Part shown: positions 49,951 to 56,278 of the stretch, one piece after another
Layout: each line of letters begins with the position of its first letter
Position numbering within the stretch: the stretch's first letter is position 1
Assembly: GCA_903873485.1 (NCBI GenBank)
Contig: CAIQOO010000020.1
Location: 1 to 56,278 of the forward strand
Source of the DNA: an uncultured beta proteobacterium
GTDB lineage: Bacteria > Pseudomonadota > Gammaproteobacteria > Burkholderiales > Burkholderiaceae_C
Direction of reading: 5' to 3'
Length of the DNA: 56,278 nt
The notes under the pieces: generated by a model
Seen by the model: the letters and a program-made list of their open reading frames with translations, nothing else
Told to the model about the DNA's origin: nothing
The model's database searches: none
Translations under genes and position numbers: made by a program

Positions 49951-52900
49951 GTTGGGTGTGGAGCACATGGGTGATCATGCCAGCAAGGGCGTTGACATTG
50001 CTGGCCTCAAAAATGGAACCGTGCAAACCCGGCACTTGCAACTCCTGCAGTTGTGTTGCGAACAACCGGCGCCAAGGCCGGAAAAACCACCTGTCCCAAC
50101 TGACTAGGCCAGAGGACTTGATGAGCCAGGTTGGACCATCAAAGCTGGCAGCATGATAGCCTTTCAAGGCCATCACCTGACTGATCAACCCCGGGTCATT
50201 GAACATGGCCCCCAGCCGTCGGCCATTCATGCTAAGTTCTTGCACATGGAGATGTCGCACCAGCCAGCCCAAAATGCGCCAGGACATGGCGCCACCCAAC
50301 GCCCCTTTTGGATAAATGGTGTCGAGCAGTACCAAACCGCGAACCGGCACGCCCTGTTGCTTCAAAAGCCGGGCCGTCTCCAGCGCCGCCACACCGCCGA
50401 CTGAAAACCCCGCGATAAAACCGGGCGCCAGCCGCTGTTTTACGATGCTGCTGGCATAAAGCGCGGCCAGTTCGGCCACTGTCGTGACTGCTTTGTCGCT
50501 GGGTGGCTGCAGCAATTGCACGTCGCATGCGCTTCCCAGTGCATGCGCCAGGTTCTGAAAGCGCAGCAAATCGCCATGACCGGACGCAGCAAGGTACAGT
50601 GGAACTTGCCCGCCCCCGCTGCCGAGTTCAATCAGAATGCCGGGTGCCCTAACGTTATTTTCCAAAGCCAAAGCCAAAGCCAGTTGCTCAATGGTCGGAT
50701 GCTCGGTCAATAAATACATGGGCACTCTGCGCCCCAGCAGCTTTTCGATACCCGTCAGGATGCTCACCGCAGCCAGGGAGTCACCGCCTAGGTCAAAAAA
50801 ATTGTCCGCAAGCCCGACTTCGGGCACGTTCAGAACCGCCTGCCACAGTGCCATCAAATCGCGCTCCAGCGCAGACGCAGGCAAACGAACGCTGTTTGCC
50901 TGGAGCACACGACCGATATCGGGCAAGGCCGCGAAGTCAACTTTTCCGGCGCTGGTTTGTGGCAGCATCTCAAGCACGCTGATGCCTGCCGGAATCATGT
51001 AGTCGGGCAAGCGGCTGCGCAAAGCCTGCTGCAGGCTGTGTGCATTGACCCCCCGGCTGGCGGCCACCCATACATGTATGGCCGGCTTGCCATGGTCAGC
51101 AACCAGTTTTGCCGCCGCTTGTGAAACGCCTTCCAGCGCCAGGCATGTGGCCTCGATTTCGCCGAGCTCAATGCGATAACCGCGCAGCTTGATTTGCCGG
51201 TCAATGCGCCCGCAAAAATGCAGGTTTCCTTCCAGACCCAACCAACCCAGATCTCCGGTGCGGTAGATACGTTCCCCCGGCTGAAAGGGGTCACCTAAAA
51301 ACACCTGCGCATCCAGTTCAGGGCGGTTCAGGTAACCACGCGCAAGCGCCGCACCACCGATAAATATCTCGCCAGTGATGCCCATCGGCATAAGTTGCAA
51401 CTGGGCGTTCATGACATAAATGCGTGTGTCATCGATAGGCCGTCCAACCGGCAAGGCGACATCGACCGGATGAAGCTCGCAGGGCCAGGCGCTGGCAAAA
51501 ATAGCCGCCTCGGTAGGCCCGTACACGTTGTAAAGGCGTGCCCCCGTCTCGGTGATGAACCGGTTGGCCAGTTCGGGTGGCAGCACCTCGCCACCACAAC
51601 ACGCCACACGCAGCTTGAGCCCTGTCTTGCCGACCGCACCATCCAGAAATCGACTCATGGTGGAGGGTACAAACGCCATGATGGTGACCCCATGGTCAAC
51701 CGCAAAATCCGCCAGAGACTCAGGCAACAGCCGCCCAGGTGGTGGAATGGCAACACTGCCGCCATGAATCAAGGGCAAAAAAAGCTCGATTAACGAGGGG
51801 TCAAAAGTGAGCTGGGTGGCTTGAGCCGAGCGGTCGTGCAAGTCCACTGCGTAAGCGCGTGATAGCCACATCAGTCGGCGCGACAAGGTGGCATGCGCCA
51901 CCATCACCCCCTTGGGGTGCCCGGTAGACCCAGAGGTAAACAGCACATAAGCCAAATCCTCAGGCTGAGGTTCTGCCCATGCCGGGAGCGCGTCCACCCA
52001 CGCCTCAGCCGTTTGCGGCGCGTTGCAGTCAAACACCAGGGTGTTGCCATGCAAGTTGGCAAAACGTGCTTCATCCGTTTTCTCGATCAGCAAGGCACTG
52101 GCCGCGCTGTCTTGCAGTATCTGTGCGATGCGTGCCACCGGTGCCTGCGGATCCAGCGGCAAGAATGCAGCACCGGCCTTGGCAATGGCCAACAGCGCCA
52201 CCATCATGGTAGGCGAGCGGGCCATGGCAACTGCCATGATGGCGCCTGTAGCCGTGCCGCCTGTCTTCAACCGCCTGGCAAGTTGCCTGGCCTGTTGGTC
52301 AAGCGTTGCGTAGCTCATATGGCCGCCGTTCCAGACCAATGCCGTCGCCTCGGGCCGCAAGGCCGCCTGGTGTTCAAACTGTGAAATATAGGTTTGCGTG
52401 GCCTCGTGGCTGGCAACTGCCTTGTGCAGCCCATGAAGCAGTGCCCATTCTTCTTCAGGTGGCAACAGCGAAATCGCCTGCAGCGGGGTGTCGGGTGCCG
52501 CCATCAGTGTCTGCACCAGGTGCCAAAGCCGCCGCCCCAGCAAAGCCGGCTCGCCTGCCGCAAAACAGTCGCTGCTGGCATCGAGCACCAGCTCAAGATC
52601 CAGATCAGGATGAAACTCACAAACGGTCACGCCCAGGGGATAACGGGCAGTGCCCGAAAAAATCTGTCTTGAATCCAGCAGTTGCGCCGCACCAAAAGCC
52701 ACTGAATAATCTTGTCGCTCAAAAGACAGCAGCACATCAAACAAGCCGTCGCGCCCAGTGCGTATCAGTTGCAAGGCTTTGCCCAGCTCGCTCAAGGGAT
52801 AGCGGGGATGGCGCAAGGCACCGCGCAGGGCGCTATTGGTGGCCATCAGCAACTCTGCCACCGTCAGGCCCTCAGTGACGACCAGCTTGAGCGCCAGCAC

Positions 52901-53794
52901 ACCCACAAACATGCCCGGTGTTGAACGGTAACGCCGGCCAGACCGGTTCAGGCTGGGAATGCCCAGCACCACCTCTTGGTAACCGTTGATGCGTGCAAAG
53001 TACAGCGCCAACGCCGCCAGAAAAAAATTGAAAGCCGTCGTCCCCACAGTGCTGGCATAGGCCTCAAGACGCGCATAGTCGCTGCGCGGGATGGCTTGTT
53101 TTGCCAGGCGTGACCTAGGCAAGTGCTCGGGCCTCAGGGGGGCGTAACGGCGCACCACCAGCGGCAGCGGCAGGGTCTGAACCTGAGACTGCCAATAGGC
53201 GGCATCGCCCTCAAAGGCTTGCGAGCCACGGTATTCGCTGGATTCGTCAATAAACTGCAGATAGTCTGGGCAGCGTGCAGGTTCGGGCTGAACCCCGGAC
53301 TCCAGGGCGTTGTAAATCTGGCTCCAGCGCTGCATCACCTGCGCGGTGCCCCAGCCATCCATCACCAGGTGGTGAAACTGAATGGTCAAGCCATGCAGTT
53401 CATCGCTGGCATGCAGCAGTGCAAAACGCCAGGGTGGCTGACCGTTAAGCACAAAGGCTTGCTCAATCCTCTTGTGCCACCAGGCACGCATGGTGGCCTC
53501 GGGGTTGGCCGCGCCGCTCAGGTCAACCCATTCCAGCGCAGGCTCAAACTGTGCCAGCAGCACCTGGGTTCCGTCAAGCCTGGGTGCCAGTCGCAGAGCC
53601 TCGTTTTCTGCGACCAGACACAACAATGCTGCCTTGAATCGTGCCAAATCAAAGTGGCCGCGCAAAAACGCCCCGCCACCGATATTCAGGTGCGCACTGT
53701 CTGGCCAGGCGCACTGATCCAGCCAGACCTCGCGCTGGCTCAGCGACAGGCTTACTGGCCGGGGTCCCAAGGTGCTGACGTTTGTTGTTTCCAT
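49934..53794 (-). CDS. Single-module non-ribosomal peptide synthetase (C-A-T-TE)
   Basis: A 1286-residue NRPS. The condensation domain has an intact HHLVMDGWG (about 140). The adenylation domain has VLFTSGSTGHPKGVMV (about 616-632), LTFDPSLIELFLPL (A4), YNVYGPTEAAIF (A5) and PQTSAGKVD (A10 lysine). The carrier has NFFDLGGDSLAAVSI (Ser about 1003, the pantetheine site). The thioesterase has IAGFSVGGVAA (about 1128). Binding-pocket residues read roughly D-P-I-A-A-C-V-I-F-K, which I cannot convert to a substrate. With a single module and its own TE it may make an acyl- or aminoacyl-amide. Start ATG 53794 overlaps the patatin gene by 43 bases. Confidence 0.93.
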   Translation of the reverse strand: METTNVSTLGPRPVSLSLSQREVWLDQCAWPDSAHLNIGGGAFLRGHFDLARFKAALLCLVAENEALRLAPRLDGTQVLLAQFEPALEWVDLSGAANPEATMRAWWHKRIEQAFVLNGQPPWRFALLHASDELHGLTIQFHHLVMDGWGTAQVMQRWSQIYNALESGVQPEPARCPDYLQFIDESSEYRGSQAFEGDAAYWQSQVQTLPLPLVVRRYAPLRPEHLPRSRLAKQAIPRSDYARLEAYASTVGTTAFNFFLAALALYFARINGYQEVVLGIPSLNRSGRRYRSTPGMFVGVLALKLVVTEGLTVAELLMATNSALRGALRHPRYPLSELGKALQLIRTGRDGLFDVLLSFERQDYSVAFGAAQLLDSRQIFSGTARYPLGVTVCEFHPDLDLELVLDASSDCFAAGEPALLGRRLWHLVQTLMAAPDTPLQAISLLPPEEEWALLHGLHKAVASHEATQTYISQFEHQAALRPEATALVWNGGHMSYATLDQQARQLARRLKTGGTATGAIMAVAMARSPTMMVALLAIAKAGAAFLPLDPQAPVARIAQILQDSAASALLIEKTDEARFANLHGNTLVFDCNAPQTAEAWVDALPAWAEPQPEDLAYVLFTSGSTGHPKGVMVAHATLSRRLMWLSRAYAVDLHDRSAQATQLTFDPSLIELFLPLIHGGSVAIPPPGRLLPESLADFAVDHGVTIMAFVPSTMSRFLDGAVGKTGLKLRVACCGGEVLPPELANRFITETGARLYNVYGPTEAAIFASAWPCELHPVDVALPVGRPIDDTRIYVMNAQLQLMPMGITGEIFIGGAALARGYLNRPELDAQVFLGDPFQPGERIYRTGDLGWLGLEGNLHFCGRIDRQIKLRGYRIELGEIEATCLALEGVSQAAAKLVADHGKPAIHVWVAASRGVNAHSLQQALRSRLPDYMIPAGISVLEMLPQTSAGKVDFAALPDIGRVLQANSVRLPASALERDLMALWQAVLNVPEVGLADNFFDLGGDSLAAVSILTGIEKLLGRRVPMYLLTEHPTIEQLALALALENNVRAPGILIELGSGGGQVPLYLAASGHGDLLRFQNLAHALGSACDVQLLQPPSDKAVTTVAELAALYASSIVKQRLAPGFIAGFSVGGVAALETARLLKQQGVPVRGLVLLDTIYPKGALGGAMSWRILGWLVRHLHVQELSMNGRRLGAMFNDPGLISQVMALKGYHAASFDGPTWLIKSSGLVSWDRWFFRPWRRLFATQLQELQVPGLHGSIFEASNVNALAGMITHVLHTQHDDAP

Positions 53795-55572
53795 TGCGCA
53801 ATTATTCCTTCAGCATAACGATAACCGACCTCGGCAATGGCGTGCGCATGCCGATAGCCCATGAGCGAAAATCCAGCCACCGGCGGCTCCAGATAGTGAT
53901 CGGCCTGGGCCTTGGTGCGGCCCCGCTGGCTGACCGAGCCGACATGCCCGGCACTGTAAAGAATGTCACCAATGCCGGGCGACGGATGGGCACCAGGCAA
54001 AAAATAGCTCTTGATGGCCTGCCAGGGCGACAACCGGGCCAGCGCCGGGTCGGCACCCAAGGCATCGGGAACATCCACGTCGATGGCGATGATCGTGCCG
54101 TTGCCGTGGCGCTTTTCCAGCGCCGTACCCAGGCGCTGTCGCATCGCCTCAATCGGCACATTGTCAAGAATGGCACCGTCCACCAGCAGTTCGCCCTGGT
54201 GAAGCACTGGTGGAAACAAGCCTGCCGGAGAATTGCTGGCAAGCACTGCACGCCACAGCGGGCCGGACTCTTGTATGCTGGTGATGCCCCGGGTGAGATT
54301 ACAGGCGGCGGCAAAATACGGTCGCCACAGACCTTCGATCACGGTGTCGCCAAACATGCGTTTCAAGTCACGCTCCACCCGGCGACCAGATACCAGCGAG
54401 ATCAACGGCAGCGTGAGGTGCTCGCCGCCGGCAGCAAAACGCTGGGTTCTGGTCAGTATCTCGTCAAGCGAAACGCCGCTGACATACTGCGCCCCAATCA
54501 GCGCCCCCATGCTGTTGCCGCCGACCAGGTCGATCGCCACGCCGGCCTCTTCGAGTGCCCGCAGCACCCCAAGATGGGCAAACCCGCGTGCCCCGCCACC
54601 ACCCAGCACCACGCCTACGGCGCTGCCTGTCAGAAAGCGTGCCAGCCTGGAAAAATCGCCCTCGTGCTGGGTGCGCAAAGGGTAAACGCGCTCAAACCGC
54701 AGGGTATCGCGCCAAGCGGCTACCGTGCTGGGCTGGCTGGCAGTGGCCGGGTGCAGCAGCACCAGGTGCTTGCGCTTCATGTCAAAACCCAGCTCCTGCA
54801 TCAACCCCCGCTCGATCTTGCCCAAGGCCTGTGCAGCACCAACAGAGGCCACAAAGACCACCTGATCGGCCTGGCGAAACGCGCGCTGGGTCCAGGGCGA
54901 AACATCCGCCCCAGCTTCATACAGCAGAAAATCAAATTGTTCATCCAGCGCATTTTGCCGGTCGGCATCGATATCCGTGACCATCGCCGCTGATTCCTCT
55001 GCATCGACTTGCGGCGGCTTGAAATGATGCACGCGCCCGCGCTGGCCAAGCGCAGCCGCCAAGCCATTAGCCACCGTGCCGATATCCGCACCACCGTGCA
55101 AGCCAATCACCACAAAAGCTTGGGCATAGCGCTGTTCAACCACCGTGCGGGTATTGCGCGCGAAATGAAAACTTGACTGGACAAACACGCGGCTCAGTGC
55201 CAGCGGATAGCGAATCAGCAAGGTTTCAAAATTGGCTCGGCTCAGCACGGCCAAGGTGCTGTCGCGCATGGCTGTCACATCGGCGGTGCGCGGTTGCTGA
55301 AGAATCAGGCCAGCCTCGCCAATGCTTTGGCCGGGGCGAACCTCGTTGTACAGATCAACCTGGCCCAAGGCATTGCGCCGGGACACGCGCAAGCCCCCGC
55401 TCATGACAAAAAGCATGTCGATGGATGGCTCACCCTCGCGCAGCAGCATGAAGCCACCCTGGACGCTTTTGAAGGTCAGCAAGCTCGCCAGATCCTGCAA
55501 GACCGTCTCTTCCAGCCCCCCAAAGGCCCCACCGGCCCGCAGCACTTTGTAGGCACGTTCACGCAGATGCAT
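53752..55572 (-). CDS. Patatin-like phospholipase with N-terminal cyclic-nucleotide-binding domain
   Basis: A 606-residue NTE/RssA-type protein. The N-terminal cNMP-binding (CAP-effector) domain spans about 10-130 (GGFMLLREGEPSIDMLFVMS, VRPGQSIGEAGLIL). A middle part (about 150-300) is unassigned. The patatin domain shows the oxyanion loop GGGGARGFAHLG (about 318), the nucleophile GNSMG (Ser about 355) and the catalytic Asp in DGAILDNVP (about 463). It probably cleaves phospholipid or lysophospholipid acyl chains, gated by a cyclic nucleotide. It overlaps the NRPS gene by 43 bases, and a distant CHASE2 cyclase is in the window. Confidence 0.92.
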   Translation of the reverse strand: MHLRERAYKVLRAGGAFGGLEETVLQDLASLLTFKSVQGGFMLLREGEPSIDMLFVMSGGLRVSRRNALGQVDLYNEVRPGQSIGEAGLILQQPRTADVTAMRDSTLAVLSRANFETLLIRYPLALSRVFVQSSFHFARNTRTVVEQRYAQAFVVIGLHGGADIGTVANGLAAALGQRGRVHHFKPPQVDAEESAAMVTDIDADRQNALDEQFDFLLYEAGADVSPWTQRAFRQADQVVFVASVGAAQALGKIERGLMQELGFDMKRKHLVLLHPATASQPSTVAAWRDTLRFERVYPLRTQHEGDFSRLARFLTGSAVGVVLGGGGARGFAHLGVLRALEEAGVAIDLVGGNSMGALIGAQYVSGVSLDEILTRTQRFAAGGEHLTLPLISLVSGRRVERDLKRMFGDTVIEGLWRPYFAAACNLTRGITSIQESGPLWRAVLASNSPAGLFPPVLHQGELLVDGAILDNVPIEAMRQRLGTALEKRHGNGTIIAIDVDVPDALGADPALARLSPWQAIKSYFLPGAHPSPGIGDILYSAGHVGSVSQRGRTKAQADHYLEPPVAGFSLMGYRHAHAIAEVGYRYAEGIIAQWKQQTSAPWDPGQ

Positions 55573-55786
55573 CAGTTTCTTTCCACTTCACCGTTGGCAG
55601 GCTGCAACAATTGGACTCAGACCGCCTGCACTGTAGCTTGACAGTCTGACCAATAGAAATTTGTCCATGGGGCGATGGTAGCGCCTGCGTCTGTCGTGTT
55701 GAAGCAGCATTCAGACATCAAGAATTGACGGGTTTCTACAGAGCTGCCATTTCTATTGTCGAATGTTCTTTTTAAAATGGTTTGCC
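55573..55786. other. Divergent intergenic region (214 bp)
   Basis: Between the patatin operon (leftward) and the Rpn-type gene (rightward). No gene or clear motif; promoters for both must lie here. Confidence 0.4.
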
Positions 55787-56157
55787 ATGACGACACCCAA
55801 AATACCCGAGGCAAGCAGCGACACCCTGCTTGACCCCAAAAACGACTTTGTTTTCAAAAAGCTGTTTGCCGGTGCGCCCGTGCTGCTGGCTGCGCTGATC
55901 AACGCGGTACGCTCTGACGAGCCGCCGGTGACGGTGGTCGAGGTGCTTAACCCGGGCATCACGCCCGAAGATCTGGCTGGCAAATTCATCGTGCTCGACA
56001 TCCTGGCGCAAGACGCCCAGGGCAGGCGCTACAACATCGAAATGCAGGTGCGCCGCTACAAAGCCTACAGCGCCCGCAGCACCTACTACCTGGCACACGC
56101 GCTGACCGGACAGCTTGGCGGCGGGCAGGACTACCATCTGCTCAAGGGAGCCATCGG
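55787..56157 (+). pseudogene. Rpn-family PD-(D/E)XK nuclease/transposase, interrupted
   Basis: Starts at ATG 55787 (MTTPKIPEASS). LLDPKNDFVFKKLFAG is the conserved beginning of Rpn/YhgA-like recombination-promoting nucleases (TIGR01784 type), and FIVLDILAQDAQGRRYNIEM and QVRRYKAYSARSTYYLAH carry the D…(E/Q)xQ nuclease core. The usual text after DYHLLK (…PVI.IHLLDF) is cut after HLLKGAIG, at 56157, where an IS-like end begins. The C-terminal 150-200 residues are lost or lie beyond the insertion, outside the window. Confidence 0.85.
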
Positions 56158-56278
56158 CTCACGGTTCGCTGATTTCAAAAGCCACTTCCTCGGATTGACT
56201 ATTCAGCCCTTGGTAAATCGTAGTCGGCAGCCCCAGCAAGTCCAAAATACGCGTCTGCACTGCGTTGAGCGGAGCCAC
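56158..56278 (-). mobile_element. IS element end with transposase C-terminus, running off the window
   Basis: The minus strand is open from the window edge to a stop at 56159 and reads VAPLNAVQTRILDLLGLP, TTIYQGLNSQSEEVAF and EISEP. That looks like a transposase C-terminus; the family is not identified. The first 42 bases (56158-56199) recur at 35150-35191. Because homology begins exactly where the Rpn gene breaks, 56158 is probably the element's terminal base. Confidence 0.7.

Overview
The window looks like the chromosome of a betaproteobacterium, most likely a Comamonadaceae member (Rhodoferax/Polaromonas-like). The reasons are the high GC content, the protein families present, and a dispersed repeat of about 55 bp with the core GGACAAGGGCTAGAGGC that I know from that family. 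No rRNA, tRNA or CRISPR array was found. Product names come from reading protein sequence and motifs; no database search was run.

Layout. (1) 1-11.5 kb, mostly minus strand: a possibly broken NifX-like fragment, an RhtB-type exporter, HtpX, a pyrC/NYN/DUF3025 operon, two small unknown genes, a FecR / CHASE2-adenylate cyclase / AlkD-like operon, a CDF metal transporter and a small zinc-ribbon protein. (2) 11.7-21.1 kb: a Cache-HD-GYP signalling protein followed by a cysteine-free molybdopterin-fold periplasmic protein; a convergent three-gene redox operon (NAD(P)H/FAD/2Fe-2S reductase, membrane cytochrome b-like protein, octaheme cytochrome c); and a P-type ATPase. (3) 21.2-31.6 kb, accessory or defence-like: an MNT/HEPN pair with a frameshifted HEPN gene, a very large MmeI-like methyltransferase full of in-frame palindromic repeats, a pair of small unknown proteins upstream of it, an orphan antitoxin with a truncated toxin, and a metallopeptidase-VWA/MoxR pair with a frameshifted ATPase. 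(4) 31.6-34.3 kb: murB, yajQ and a degenerate HD-family protein. (5) 34.3-35.2 kb: a decayed, AT-rich zone with a MITE-like element, gene remnants and an IS end. (6) 35.2-48.7 kb: a ten-gene exosortase-A (XrtA) exopolysaccharide operon, with a divergent low-molecular-weight tyrosine phosphatase. (7) 48.7-55.6 kb: a truncated PilZ gene joined to an epimerase remnant, a TVP38/DedA-type membrane protein, a single-module NRPS (C-A-T-TE), and a patatin phospholipase with a cyclic-nucleotide-binding domain. (8) The right edge: an Rpn-type nuclease gene interrupted by an IS whose end matches the remnant in region 5.

How parts may work together. The XrtA genes cover export, chain length, tyrosine kinase, deacetylase, FemAB, glycosyltransferase, exosortase and amidotransferase, so they could form one envelope-polysaccharide assembly line, with the phosphatase as kinase counterpart. 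The redox operon could pass electrons from NAD(P)H through a membrane b-type cytochrome to a periplasmic octaheme protein. Region 3 is rich in genes and remnants of conflict systems. Three probable single-base frameshifts (HEPN, MoxR, PilZ/epimerase) may be true decay or assembly errors; two of them lie in homopolymers.
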